A stretch of 64,000 nt of DNA from Myxococcus virescens (GCF_900101905.1 NZ_FNAJ01000007.1:248001-312000), one strand, 5' to 3'; shown: positions 8,177-21,339, numbered from the stretch's first letter. Numbers and translations are program-made. The notes: generated from the letters alone by a model not told the origin.

Positions 8177-10327
8177 TTACCCCTGGCGAGAGTTGGGAGC
8201 GCTTCGGCGCCCGATGGAGACTTCACTGATGTGTTCGAGATAGTCGGGGATCAACTTCGCGGAGATGATCCACATGTACGGGTCCGGACCTGCGTGAATC
8301 CCGGCTTCCTGTACGTACTGCCCACCGTCGTCCTCACAGAGATAGTGGAACGAACGGCGGTGGCGGGCGGCGTACCAACGGCGTGCCGCGTCCACCAGGG
8401 CGACGTAGGTGGAAGGCCCCGCGTCGCTCAGGGGGAACAGCCGTGCCATGTCGAGCAGGCTGTAGAGGTTGGTGCCCTGCTGGCCCAGCTCCAGGACGGC
8501 GGCGGCCACGGCCACGCCGTTGCGGCGCGCGATGAGGACCTCGCGCTCGCGCTCCAGGCCAAAGGTGTTCCACTGTCCCTGCACCGCGCGCATGTCGATG
8601 CGGTCGCGCGTGAAGTCGAGCGCCTCCACGTAGCAGGAGGGACGCGAGTGGGCGATGTGGTCCGTCAGCAGCGTCAGCTCGGCGGACGTGGCGGGGCTGA
8701 TGGTGATGCCCTCGTGCAGCCGGCCCGTCATCTCGGCCGTGTAGACGTCCATCATGTGGACCTTGCGCGTGAAGGCCAGCTCCGGGTTCGCCGCCATGTG
8801 GCGCTCGCCGTAGCGGACGTGCGCGCGCGCGATCCACGGGTTGAGGCCCTCCACGTAGGCCACGGCCCAGCGGAAGTCGGCGTCGCTCTGCGGGTGCTCG
8901 AAGCAGCGCACGTACAGGTCGTGCATGATGCGGCCCGGCTCCAGCCCCTTGATGGCGGGCTTGCCCGGGCGCTTCGCCACCTGGTGTCCCATCCAGGTGT
9001 GCCGGTACGACTTCATGATGGACAGCGTCGCCTCGGGGCCGCGCTCGGACGGCCAGACGGCCTGGCAGAAGAGCTGCGGAACTTCCGCGGCGCGCTTGGC
9101 CATGTGGCTGAAGGCTTGCTTCAGCGCGTCAAATTCCTGAGAGGACTTGTTCGCCAGGCTGAAGAAGCCAGACAGCGTGAAGACATCCCAGAGCCCCTCT
9201 TCCTGCACGTCACTGGTGCAAGTGTTGGGATTGGTCGTCTGGGAGACGAAGCGCACCCAGCGCGCCTCGTCGGAAGAGTAGGGCGACACGTTCAGGCCAC
9301 ACAGCACGGTGCCGTCAGCGCGCGCGCTGGTGACGTAGCGGATTTCACCGCGCAGGCTGATGGACTGGCCGTCCGGCGTGTGGAGCTCGAGCAGGGGCGG
9401 CAGCAGGCCCGGGAACAGCAGGTCCTCCGGGCGGCAGCGGATGCACATGCCGGAGAAGGACAGGTCCACCACCGCGCGCTCCATCTCCCCCTGCTCGCGC
9501 CACAGCGGGTGGTGGAAGGTGACGCGCACGCCCTCGGGCGCGGGCGAGCGGCGGTGCCAGCGGTGACGGATGCGGAAGAGGACGTCGGGCAGCGGCGACG
9601 TGAAGCGCTGGCCGTCCGGCGTTCCCGCCTCCAGGCGCATGCGGTACGCGCTGTTGTGGCCGATGACGTCGATGTCGTAGGGCGCCTCGCCCCAGTCGGT
9701 CACCGGGTCCTCGGCGTGCCACTCCAGTTGCTCCGTCTCCGCGTTGTAGCGCTCCAACACCAGGCGGACGGTGCGGCCCATGCGGCGCAGCACACCCTTG
9801 TTGCCCGCGGTGCTGATGGCCAGGAGGATGGCGCGGATGCGCTCGGCCTCGTCGATGGTGTCCTGCACCGGAAGGGCAGACGCGGCCGGCTCCGCGACGC
9901 CACGCTTCAGCGCGTCCGCCAGCAGTGCCAGGATTTGACGGCCCTGCTCCAGGGAGACGTTCGCCAGCTGCAGCCCCACCGGGGATCCGGCCGTCTCCGC
10001 GTCCGTGCGGATGAAGGCGCCCCGGATGGGGCCCAGCGTCACGCCACAGCCGGACAGATAGACGGGCAGGCCGCGCGCGTCGGAGGTGTCCACCTCACCC
10101 TTGGGCATCACCCACACCACGGTGGGGCTCAGCCGCGTCACCACGCCAATGGCGCCATCCAGCGTTCCCACGGAGCAGGTGATGGCATCCGCGCCCGTCC
10201 CGTGCAGGGAGTAGCCCGAATCATCCAGCGCGGCCTCGGCGGGCGGCAGCGGAATCACGTTGAACAGCGCGTCACGGCTGCGGAACTCGACCGACCGACG
10301 GTCGGAGAGCGGGTTTCCCCCTTCCAT
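8177..10327 (-). CDS. PilZ-like domain plus GNAT-like acyltransferase fusion
   Basis: A 716-residue cytoplasmic protein. Around residue 287 it has VVDLSFSGMCI, which fits the D-x-S-x-x-G part of a PilZ c-di-GMP-binding domain, preceded by an Arg-rich stretch (RIRHRWHRR) that could supply the RxxxR part. The N-terminal 150 residues may be a second, degenerate PilZ-like module (LDDSGYSLHG). The C-terminal 200 residues, with VLIARRNGVAVAAAVLEL and WYAARHRRSFHYL, look like an N-acyltransferase (GNAT) fold. The start at 10327 is chosen because AAGGGGG precedes it and because the 42 codons further upstream (to 10453) lose the G/C third-position bias. It is the first gene of the operon with the metal oxygenase. 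Confidence 0.7.
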   Translation of the reverse strand: MEGGNPLSDRRSVEFRSRDALFNVIPLPPAEAALDDSGYSLHGTGADAITCSVGTLDGAIGVVTRLSPTVVWVMPKGEVDTSDARGLPVYLSGCGVTLGPIRGAFIRTDAETAGSPVGLQLANVSLEQGRQILALLADALKRGVAEPAASALPVQDTIDEAERIRAILLAISTAGNKGVLRRMGRTVRLVLERYNAETEQLEWHAEDPVTDWGEAPYDIDVIGHNSAYRMRLEAGTPDGQRFTSPLPDVLFRIRHRWHRRSPAPEGVRVTFHHPLWREQGEMERAVVDLSFSGMCIRCRPEDLLFPGLLPPLLELHTPDGQSISLRGEIRYVTSARADGTVLCGLNVSPYSSDEARWVRFVSQTTNPNTCTSDVQEEGLWDVFTLSGFFSLANKSSQEFDALKQAFSHMAKRAAEVPQLFCQAVWPSERGPEATLSIMKSYRHTWMGHQVAKRPGKPAIKGLEPGRIMHDLYVRCFEHPQSDADFRWAVAYVEGLNPWIARAHVRYGERHMAANPELAFTRKVHMMDVYTAEMTGRLHEGITISPATSAELTLLTDHIAHSRPSCYVEALDFTRDRIDMRAVQGQWNTFGLEREREVLIARRNGVAVAAAVLELGQQGTNLYSLLDMARLFPLSDAGPSTYVALVDAARRWYAARHRRSFHYLCEDDGGQYVQEAGIHAGPDPYMWIISAKLIPDYLEHISEVSIGRRSAPNSRQG

Positions 10328-10723
10328 AATCAGGCGCCCCCTTCTCCGGTGCTGAGGAACCCCTGATGCAGTCGTCGAAATTGCAAGCACGGTTGTTCCT
10401 CCCTGCTCCAGCGGTGCTGCGTTAGGCGGCGAATCGCTATAGGTCCGTATCATACGGATTTCCGAGGAACAGTCAAATCGGATTTGTGCAGTCAGGCTGT
10501 TTTCTGGCTGGCGGAATGGACGTCCGTGGGTCGTAGGTGACAGCAGTCCACTTCCAAGTCTTACGAAGCGATTCGCCGCGACGGCACACTCATACGGCCA
10601 AGATGCTGCGCGGCTGTAATGTCATAAGTCTGGCAGGCTGTGCGTACTTTCTCGCAGTGAAATGGCGTTCGTCAGACCCGCTCGTTAGAGTTCCCTCAGT
10701 CCAGCGAGCGGGAGGTGTGAGGG

Positions 10724-11287
10724 ATGAGTGCTGTCGTGAGCGCTGTGGGAGGAACGCAGGCGTTGGAGCAACTCCAAGCGCCTGTTCACGGCCGCGCCGC
10801 GGGCCTGACGCCGGTGGACTCGCCAGACGTACTCCGGGTGGATGTCGCGGAGGTCGTTGGCGGCGCGGTGGAGCTCCTCTCAGTCACGCGCCGCTTGCGA
10901 GGAGTGCGGGTTTCCCTGGAGCTTCCCGAGGATCCGGTCCCCGCTAATGTTAGTCACCGGCGGCTGCAGCAGGTGCTGCTGCTGTTGTTGGCGCACGCGG
11001 CGGATGCGTCGAACGGGCAGGGCGTTCGTGTGATGGTGGATTCCGCTGACGACTTCGGGGACGTGCCGCCCCGCTTCCAGGTCCAGGTCGCGGGGGCGTC
11101 GCTGTCCTCGCGGGAGCTCCAGGCTGTCTTCCTGTCGCCCATGTTGGTGGGGCCGCTGCACCGCAAGCTGGCCCGGGCCCGGGAGCTGACGGAGTCCATG
11201 GGTGGCACCTTGGAGGTGGCCAGCAGCGCGGCCGCCGGCATCACCGTGACGGTGGAGTTGCCCGCGCCGGGGATGTCCAGCTGGTAG
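10724..11287 (+). CDS. Degenerate GHKL (histidine-kinase-type) ATPase domain protein
   Basis: A 187-residue protein that resembles only the catalytic domain of a sensor kinase. RRLQQVLLLLLAHAADAS near residue 85 aligns with the N-box helix (usually RLxQVLxNLLxNAxDA), but the Asn residues are replaced. RARELTESMGGTLEVAS near the C terminus matches the last motif before the final strand. No DxGxG motif and no phospho-accepting His domain are visible, so ATP binding is doubtful. It may act as a binding partner or regulator. GGAGG lies eight bases before the ATG. It is divergent from the PilZ/acyltransferase gene and ends in a clear terminator. Confidence 0.65.
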   Translation: MSAVVSAVGGTQALEQLQAPVHGRAAGLTPVDSPDVLRVDVAEVVGGAVELLSVTRRLRGVRVSLELPEDPVPANVSHRRLQQVLLLLLAHAADASNGQGVRVMVDSADDFGDVPPRFQVQVAGASLSSRELQAVFLSPMLVGPLHRKLARARELTESMGGTLEVASSAAAGITVTVELPAPGMSSW

Positions 11288-11336
11288 TCCGGGCGGGCCG
11301 CCATGCCCGCCGCTGATCCACGACTTGAAGAGGAAG

Positions 11337-11372
11337 AGGAGGGCGGGCCGCCAGTGCCTGGCCCTCCTTTTT
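11337..11372 (+). terminator. Rho-independent terminator
   Basis: AGGAGGGC (11337-11344) pairs perfectly with GCCCTCCT (11361-11368) and is followed by a T run. It lies 50 bases after the GHKL-like gene. Confidence 0.8.
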
Positions 11373-11491
11373 CGTTGGGTCGCCGGGGAGGCCGGCCGCA
11401 TCGTTTCGTGCTCGCGCGGAGGCCGGCCGTTATTCCGCGCCCGGCCATTGGCTCCGATAAGTCGTTCCGCGTGCGCCCGTGGCCAAACTCC

Positions 11492-11520
11492 TTGACGTCG
11501 CGGGGCGGGTTCTCGACTAT
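11492..11520 (+). promoter_or_regulatory. Sigma-70-type promoter for icd
   Basis: TTGACG (11492-11497), a 17-base spacer and GACTAT (11515-11520). Transcription would start about 40 bases before the icd ATG. Confidence 0.5.
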
Positions 11521-11565
11521 CCCCCGCCGATTCTTACACGGTCACACCTTCTCAGGAGCACATCC

Positions 11566-13841
<2,276 letters not shown>

Positions 13842-13860
13842 TCGCTGGACAGTCACGTGC

Positions 13861-13886
13861 GGCCCGCTGGGGAAACCCGGCGGGCC
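13861..13886 (+). terminator. Hairpin after mdh
   Basis: GGCCCGCTGGG, GAAA loop, CCCGGCGGGCC. This is an 11-bp stem with one G-T pair closed by a stable tetraloop. It lacks a T run, so it may act as an mRNA 3' end stabiliser or an imperfect terminator. Confidence 0.5.
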
Positions 13887-14063
13887 CTGTGCCTGATGCT
13901 GTGGATGACGCGGGCTAATTGCCCCGGACGCCATCGTTGCAGCGCGTTTTCACCAAGTTAACTAGCCTGTAGAACTCGCACGGGACGTCCGGGCCCTGGC
14001 GCGCCACCTGGCGGGCCGGCTCAACCGAGCAGTGTCCGACGTCCGGCAGTCAAGGAGATGATG

Positions 14064-15941
14064 ATGGCACCAGCAGCGCGGTTCACGGTGGTGGGCGGCG
14101 GCCTCGCCGGGCTGATGACGACGATCAAGCTCGCGGAGGCGGGCCACCAGGTGGATGTGCTCTCGCTCGTCCCGGTGAAGCGTTCCCACTCCGTTTGTGC
14201 CCAGGGCGGCATCAACGGCGCGGTGAACACCAAGGGCGAAGGCGACCACCCGGACATCCACGTGAAGGACACGCTGCGCGGCGGCGACTTCCTCGCGGAG
14301 CAGGTTTCGGTGAAGGGCATGTGTCATGCCGCGCCCGGCATCATCTACCTGTTGGATCGCATGGGCGTGACGTTCAACCGCACGCCGGAAGGTCTGCTGG
14401 ACTTCCGCCGCTTCGGCGGCACGCTGCACCACCGCACGGCCTTCGCCGGCGCCACCACCGGCCAGCAGCTGCTCTACGCGCTGGACGAGCAGGTCCGCCG
14501 CTATGAGGCCGAGGGCAAGGTCACCAAGTACGAGTACTGGGAGTGGCTCGGCACGGTGAAGGACGACAACGGGCGCTGCATCGGCAGCGTGGCCGTCGAC
14601 CTGCGCACCATGGAGATCCGCACCTTCCCGGCCGAGGCCGTCTGCCTGGCCACGGGCGGCCCGGGCATCGTCTTCGGACGCTCCACCAACTCCATCATCA
14701 ACACCGGCACCGCCGCGGGCCGCGCCTACATGGAGGGCGCGCACTACGCCAACGGTGAGTTCATCCAGGTGCACCCGACGTCGATTCCGGGCGAGGACAA
14801 GCTCCGCCTGATGAGCGAGTCGGTGCGTGGCGAGGGCGGCCGGGTCTGGGTGCCCCGCAAGAAGGGCGACACGCGGGCGCCTCAGCAGATCCCCGAGGCG
14901 GAGCGCTGGTACTTCCTGGAAGAGAAGTACCCCAAGTACAAGAACCTGGTGCCGCGCGACGTGGCCACCCGCGAGATCTTCATGGTCTGCCGCGAGCTGG
15001 GCATGGGCATCAACGGCCGGGACGGCGTGTACCTGGACGTCACGCACATCCCCGCGCCGGTGCTGGACGCCAAGATCAAGGGCGTCATGGAGATCTACGA
15101 GAAGTTCGTCGGTGACGACCCGCGCAAGGTGCCCATGGTCATCTTCCCGGGTATGCACTACTCCATGGGCGGCCTGTACGTGAACTTCGAGGCCGACCCG
15201 AAGACGCAGACGCCGGCCGAGGGCAGCCCCAAGAACCAGTCCACCACCATCCCTGGCCTCTACGCCGCGGGCGAGGCGGACTACGCCTTCCACGGCGCGA
15301 ACCGCCTGGGCGCCAACTCGCTGCTGTCGTGCATCTACTCCGGCATGATCGGCGGCCCGGCCATGGTGTCCTTCGCCAAGAGCCAGGGCACCAGCGCCGC
15401 GGCGATGCCGGAGAAGCACTTCCAGGCCGCCAGGCAGTACTGGCAGGACCGCTTCGCCACCATGCTCAAGATGAGCGGCCCGGAGAATCCGTACGGGCTC
15501 GCCAAGGAGCTGGGCGACACCATGACGGAGAACTGCACCGTCGTGCGCTACAACGACCGTCTGAAGAAGACGATCGAGAAGATCCGCGAGCTCAAGGAGC
15601 GCTGGAAGAACGTCAACGTGCTGGACACGGGCAACGTGGCCAACCGCGCGCTGTCGTACACCAACCAGCTGTGGAACATGTTCGAGCTGGGTGAGGTCAT
15701 CGCGACCAGCGCGCTGCTCCGCGACGAGAGCCGCGGCGCCCACTACAAGCCGGACTTCTCGCTGCCCGAACCGAAGACGAAGGACCCGACGCAGGACCCG
15801 GAGTGGATGAGCCTGTGGCGTGCGCGCCACGAGAAGTGGGCGAAGACGACCATCGCGACGTACAGCGAGGCCGGCCCGAAGATCCACTACGAGGACATCC
15901 CCACGCCCGTGCTTGACCCCGAGCCGCGCTGGTACGCCTGA
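14064..15941 (+). CDS. sdhA: Succinate dehydrogenase flavoprotein subunit
   Basis: A 625-residue FAD subunit of complex II, the enzyme linking succinate oxidation to the menaquinone pool. VVGGGLAGLMTTIKLAEAG binds FAD. RSHSVCAQGGINGA holds the His for covalent flavin attachment, and PGMHYSMGG and HGANRLGANSLLSC are active-site motifs. The long form (over 600 residues) and the VCAQGG spelling fit the Bacillus/Wolinella-type menaquinone-linked enzyme. Three ATGs occur in a row at 14058, 14061 and 14064. AAGGAG ends at 14057, so the third gives normal spacing. No cytochrome b anchor gene precedes it. Confidence 0.94.
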   Translation: MAPAARFTVVGGGLAGLMTTIKLAEAGHQVDVLSLVPVKRSHSVCAQGGINGAVNTKGEGDHPDIHVKDTLRGGDFLAEQVSVKGMCHAAPGIIYLLDRMGVTFNRTPEGLLDFRRFGGTLHHRTAFAGATTGQQLLYALDEQVRRYEAEGKVTKYEYWEWLGTVKDDNGRCIGSVAVDLRTMEIRTFPAEAVCLATGGPGIVFGRSTNSIINTGTAAGRAYMEGAHYANGEFIQVHPTSIPGEDKLRLMSESVRGEGGRVWVPRKKGDTRAPQQIPEAERWYFLEEKYPKYKNLVPRDVATREIFMVCRELGMGINGRDGVYLDVTHIPAPVLDAKIKGVMEIYEKFVGDDPRKVPMVIFPGMHYSMGGLYVNFEADPKTQTPAEGSPKNQSTTIPGLYAAGEADYAFHGANRLGANSLLSCIYSGMIGGPAMVSFAKSQGTSAAAMPEKHFQAARQYWQDRFATMLKMSGPENPYGLAKELGDTMTENCTVVRYNDRLKKTIEKIRELKERWKNVNVLDTGNVANRALSYTNQLWNMFELGEVIATSALLRDESRGAHYKPDFSLPEPKTKDPTQDPEWMSLWRARHEKWAKTTIATYSEAGPKIHYEDIPTPVLDPEPRWYA

Positions 15942-15985
15942 GACGGGAACCACTCAACCGATTTGGAAGTGAAGGGTCGAGCCAC

Positions 15986-16795
15986 ATGGACACTGCACAA
16001 GCATCCGCTGTCACCACCAAGACCATCACCTTCCGCATCTGGCGGCAGGATGATCCCGCGAAGCCAGGTCACTTCGATGAGTTCAAGGTTCCCTATGTGA
16101 AGGGCGCCAACGTCATCTCGTGCCTGATGGAGATCCAGCGCAACCCCGTCACCGTGGAGGGCAAGCGCGTGGCCCCGGTGATCTGGGACGCCGCATGTCT
16201 GGAGGAGGTCTGTGGCAGCTGCGCCATGAACATCAACGGCCGCGTGCGCATGGCCTGCTCGGCGCTGATCGACAAGCTGGAGCAGCCGATCACGCTGGAG
16301 CCCATGAGCAAGTTCCCCGTGGTGCGTGACCTCACGGTGAACCGCGACCGCATGTTCGACGCGCTCAAGCGCATCAAGGGCTGGGTGCCCATCGACGGCA
16401 CGCACAACCTGGGGCCGGGTCCGCGCCAGGCGCCCGTGGACCAGTCGGTGATGTACGTGCTGTCCACGTGCATCACCTGCGGCAGCTGCCTGGAGGCGTG
16501 CCCCCAGGTGACGCAGGAGAACGACTTCGTGGGCGCGGCGGCCATCAGCCAGGCCCGCCTGTTCAACATGAACCCCACGGGCAAGATGAACTCCGAGGAG
16601 CGCGTGCGTTCGCTCATGGGGCCCGGCGGCATCCAGGACTGCGGCAAGGCGCAGAACTGCGTGAAGGTCTGCCCGAAGGAGATTCCGCTCGTCACCTCCA
16701 TCGCGGTGATGAACCGCGAGGTGACCAAGCTCACCATCAAGGACATCTTCTTCCAGGACGAGGCCCCCAAGGGCCACGGCAGCGGTCCGGGGTAG
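15986..16795 (+). CDS. sdhB: Succinate dehydrogenase iron-sulfur subunit
   Basis: A 269-residue electron-transfer subunit of complex II. Three cluster motifs are complete: LEEVCGSCAMNING with a further Cys at RMAC for [2Fe-2S], CITCGSCLEACPQ for [4Fe-4S] and the later Cys residues of CGKAQNCVKVCPKEIPL for [3Fe-4S]. It starts 44 bases after sdhA and surely forms one transcript with it. The membrane anchor subunit is not encoded beside it. Confidence 0.95.
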   Translation: MDTAQASAVTTKTITFRIWRQDDPAKPGHFDEFKVPYVKGANVISCLMEIQRNPVTVEGKRVAPVIWDAACLEEVCGSCAMNINGRVRMACSALIDKLEQPITLEPMSKFPVVRDLTVNRDRMFDALKRIKGWVPIDGTHNLGPGPRQAPVDQSVMYVLSTCITCGSCLEACPQVTQENDFVGAAAISQARLFNMNPTGKMNSEERVRSLMGPGGIQDCGKAQNCVKVCPKEIPLVTSIAVMNREVTKLTIKDIFFQDEAPKGHGSGPG

Positions 16796-16834
16796 GGCGC
16801 TCGCCAGCGACTTCCCGGCGTTCTCTGGCTTCAA

Positions 16835-16889
16835 GCGGCCCCGGGCTGGCGTCCATTCGAGACGCCGGGCGGGGCCGCCGCTGTTTGGG
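16835..16889 (+). terminator. Long hairpin after sdhB
   Basis: GCGGCCCC with GGCGTC on the 5' side pairs with GACGCC and GGGGCCGC on the 3' side, with an internal loop between them and a 7-base apical loop. CGCTGTTTGGG follows. It probably ends the sdh transcript and leaves sucC with its own promoter in the next 200 bases, which I could not place. Confidence 0.5.
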
Positions 16890-17081
16890 TGTCCGTGGAA
16901 AACCCTGCGGTGAAGGCAGGCTCATCTTCGCGGACATCCCTGATTATCTGCCGTGCACCCTGTCGGACGATGCATGTGTACCGGGGTCAAACGGTCTTGC
17001 ACTCCGTCCTTTTCTGCGCAATGAGGGCCCGGCGCTGACGCCTCTGTTCAGGCTGTCTCCCTCGTCTCCACCGGAGCCTCG

Positions 17082-18242
<1,161 letters not shown>

Positions 18243-18271
18243 TCCCGCGCACTCTTTCCTGAAAGAACGCC

Positions 18272-19171
<900 letters not shown>

Positions 19172-19204
19172 ACCCCAACGGAAACACGACAAGGAGCCAG
19201 TCAC

Positions 19205-19642
19205 ATGGCTATCGAGCGTACGCTGTCCATCATCAAGCCGGACGGCCTGGAGAAGGGCGTCATCGGGAAGATCATCAGCCGCTTCGAGGAGAAGGGGCTG
19301 AAGCCGGTCGCCATCCGCCTGCAGCACCTGTCCCAGGCGCAGGCCGAGGGCTTCTACGCGGTCCACAAGGCCCGGCCCTTCTTCAAGGACCTGGTGCAGT
19401 TCATGATCTCCGGCCCGGTGGTCCTGATGGTGCTGGAAGGTGAGAACGCGGTCCTGGCCAACCGGGACATCATGGGTGCCACCAACCCCGCGCAGGCGGC
19501 CGAGGGCACCATCCGCAAGGACTTCGCCACCAGCATCGACAAGAACACGGTGCACGGCTCCGACAGCCTGGAGAACGCGAAGATCGAGATCGCGTACTTC
19601 TTCCGGGAGACGGAGATCCACTCCTACCCGTACCAGAAGTAG
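19205..19642 (+). CDS. ndk: Nucleoside diphosphate kinase
   Basis: A 145-residue kinase that equalises NTP and NDP pools. It has [16 protein letters not shown] at the N terminus and the catalytic His in [16 protein letters not shown] near residue 117. AAGGAG lies eight to ten bases before the ATG. It closes the sucCD-ndk run, and a hairpin follows the stop. Confidence 0.96.
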   Translation: MAIERTLSIIKPDGLEKGVIGKIISRFEEKGLKPVAIRLQHLSQAQAEGFYAVHKARPFFKDLVQFMISGPVVLMVLEGENAVLANRDIMGATNPAQAAEGTIRKDFATSIDKNTVHGSDSLENAKIEIAYFFRETEIHSYPYQK

Positions 19643-19647
19643 CCGGC

Positions 19648-19665
19648 CGGCCCCTTATGGGGCCG
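19648..19665 (+). terminator. Hairpin after ndk
   Basis: CGGCCCC-TTAT-GGGGCCG, a perfect 7-bp stem five bases after the ndk stop. There is no clear T run. Confidence 0.45.
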
Positions 19666-19728
19666 CCGTTCCAGGCCCGGTGTCCGCGCTCTCAGAAGGC
19701 GTGGGCCCGGGCCGCTGTTCTTCCAGGA

Positions 19729-19747
19729 GACACTACCGGGTAGTGTC
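19729..19747. promoter_or_regulatory. Perfect 19-base palindrome upstream of rlmN
   Basis: GACACTACCGGGTAGTGTC is an exact 9-base inverted repeat around one base, in the ndk-rlmN gap about 95 bases before the rlmN start. It could be an operator or a leader hairpin. Confidence 0.4.
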
Positions 19748-19840
19748 CATGAGGCGGGCAGGGGAGCATGGGCTCCTTTGACTTGCCGTGCCCAGGTGTG
19801 GGAAGGGACGCCCCTGGGCCCACCGTTAAGCGCAACGACG

Positions 19841-20977
19841 ATGTCAGAGACCTCCGCCACCTCCCTGCCAGTCACCGAGCCATTGCCGGCTCCCGCGCCC
19901 GCCAAGCTGGTGGACGTGGCCAGCCTGTCGTTGGAGGCGCTGTCGCGCTTCGTCACCGAGGAACTGGGTGAGCGCGCCTTCCGTGCCCCGCAGATCTACC
20001 GCTGGCTGCACCAGCGCGGCGCCACCTCGTTCGACGAGATGACGGACCTCTCCAAGGTCCTGCGCGAGAAGCTCAGGACGCGGGCGGAGATCGTCCCCCT
20101 GGTGAAGGACTGCGAGCTGCGCAGCATCGACGGCACCATCAAGTACCGGTGGAAGACGCGGGACGGGCGCTACATCGAATCCGTCTACATGCCCACCGAG
20201 GACCGCAGGACGTTGTGCGTGTCCACGCAGGTGGGCTGCGCCATGGCCTGCGGCTTCTGCATGACGGGCACCATGGGGCTCAAGCGCAACCTGACCCCCA
20301 GCGAGATTGTGGCCCAGGTCCACGCGGTGAACCGCGAGGTCCGCAAGAACGAGGGGCACGAGACGCTCCGCCCGCTCTCCAACCTGGTGTTCATGGGGAT
20401 GGGGGAGCCGCTCCACAACTTCGAGAACCTCAAGACGGCGCTCTCCATCCTCCAGTCCGAGGACGGGCCGAACTTCAGCCACCGGCACATCACCGTCTCC
20501 ACCGTGGGGCTGGTGCCGATGATTGAGCGTTTCGGCAAGGAGACGGACGTCAAGCTGGCCATCTCCCTCAACGCCAGCACGGACGAGCAGCGCAGCAAGA
20601 CGATGCCCGTCAACCGCAAGTGGAACATCGCGGCCTTGCTGGACGCCTGCCGGAAGTTCCCGCTGCGTCAGGGCCGCCGAATCACCTTCGAGTACGTCCT
20701 CATCAAGGGCTTCAACGACGCGGATGAGGACGCGCACCGCCTCATCGAGCTGCTCAAGGGCATCCCGGTGAAGGTGAACCTGATCCCCTACAACGAGAAT
20801 CCCGGCCTGGGGTTCCACACCACCGGCGAGGAGCGGGCGGAGGAGTTCCGCGCCATCCTCGCGGACGGCCACGTCGCCGCCTACATCCGCAGGAACCGGG
20901 GCCGGGACATCGCCGGCGCCTGCGGGCAGCTCGCCAATCGCGGCGAGACACAAGCCGGGGCCGATAGTACGACATAA
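19841..20977 (+). CDS. rlmN: Radical SAM 23S rRNA (A2503-C2) / tRNA (A37-C2) methyltransferase
   Basis: A 378-residue radical SAM methylase. The cluster motif CxxxCxxC is in GCAMACGFCMTGTMG. The second catalytic Cys lies near the C terminus in DIAGACGQL, as in RlmN, which methylates through a methyl-Cys intermediate. VFMGMGEPLHN is the SAM-contacting GGE-type motif. The start MSETSAT at 19841 is preferred; the longer frame from 19778 covers a non-coding-like stretch. The N-terminal 20 residues are Pro/Ala rich. No A2503-C8 methylase (Cfr) feature stands out. Confidence 0.93.
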   Translation: MSETSATSLPVTEPLPAPAPAKLVDVASLSLEALSRFVTEELGERAFRAPQIYRWLHQRGATSFDEMTDLSKVLREKLRTRAEIVPLVKDCELRSIDGTIKYRWKTRDGRYIESVYMPTEDRRTLCVSTQVGCAMACGFCMTGTMGLKRNLTPSEIVAQVHAVNREVRKNEGHETLRPLSNLVFMGMGEPLHNFENLKTALSILQSEDGPNFSHRHITVSTVGLVPMIERFGKETDVKLAISLNASTDEQRSKTMPVNRKWNIAALLDACRKFPLRQGRRITFEYVLIKGFNDADEDAHRLIELLKGIPVKVNLIPYNENPGLGFHTTGEERAEEFRAILADGHVAAYIRRNRGRDIAGACGQLANRGETQAGADSTT

Positions 20978-20991
20978 GTTCCCGAACTTCC

Positions 20992-21020
20992 TTGACAATC
21001 CAACGGGAGCGGCGTTAAGA
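20992..21020 (+). promoter_or_regulatory. Promoter of the rpsP-rplS operon
   Basis: A consensus TTGACA (20992-20997) with a 17-base spacer and TTAAGA (21015-21020). It lies 15 bases after the rlmN stop and about 50 bases before the rpsP ATG. The -10 match is modest, but the -35 is perfect. Confidence 0.6.
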
Positions 21021-21067
21021 GCGCCACCCCTTTCCTAAGACGTTTCCTGTTTGTTGGAGAGCATTCA

Positions 21068-21328
21068 ATGGCCGTTGTCCTCCGTCTTGCCCGCGCGGGC
21101 GTCAAGAAGAAGCCGTACTACCACGTGGTCGCCACCGATTCCCGCAACCCCCGGGACGGCAAGTTCATCGAGGCCGTGGGCGCGTACGATCCGAACCAGG
21201 AGCCGCCGAAGGTGGAGTTCAACGAGGAGCGCCTCAACTACTGGCTGAAGACGGGCGCGACGCCGTCTGAGACCGTTGCGGACCTGATCAAGGTCGCCGG
21301 TAAGGCCAAGCCCGCTCCCGCGGTCTGA
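21068..21328 (+). CDS. rpsP: 30S ribosomal protein S16
   Basis: An 86-residue ribosomal protein of the small subunit. AVVLRLARAGVKKKPYYHVV, followed by DSRNPRDGKFIEAVG, is the standard S16 sequence. It is the first gene of the conserved rpsP-khpA-rimM-trmD-rplS operon, with its own promoter just upstream. Confidence 0.97.
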   Translation: MAVVLRLARAGVKKKPYYHVVATDSRNPRDGKFIEAVGAYDPNQEPPKVEFNEERLNYWLKTGATPSETVADLIKVAGKAKPAPAV

Positions 21329-21339
21329 GCCACGCCCGA

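Noticed and set aside
8138-10366. 742-codon plus-strand frame opposite the PilZ/acyltransferase gene
   Set aside because: The minus strand has PilZ and acyltransferase features and tight coupling to the next gene. The plus frame is Val/Arg/His-rich without domains.
10328-10453. 42-residue N-terminal extension of the PilZ/acyltransferase protein
   Set aside because: Third positions in these codons are often A or T, unlike the rest of the gene, and the ATG at 10327 has AAGGGGG upstream.
10630-10660. Possible sigma-54 promoter before the GHKL-like gene
   Set aside because: TGGCA is present, but the GG-to-GC distance does not fit the required ten bases.
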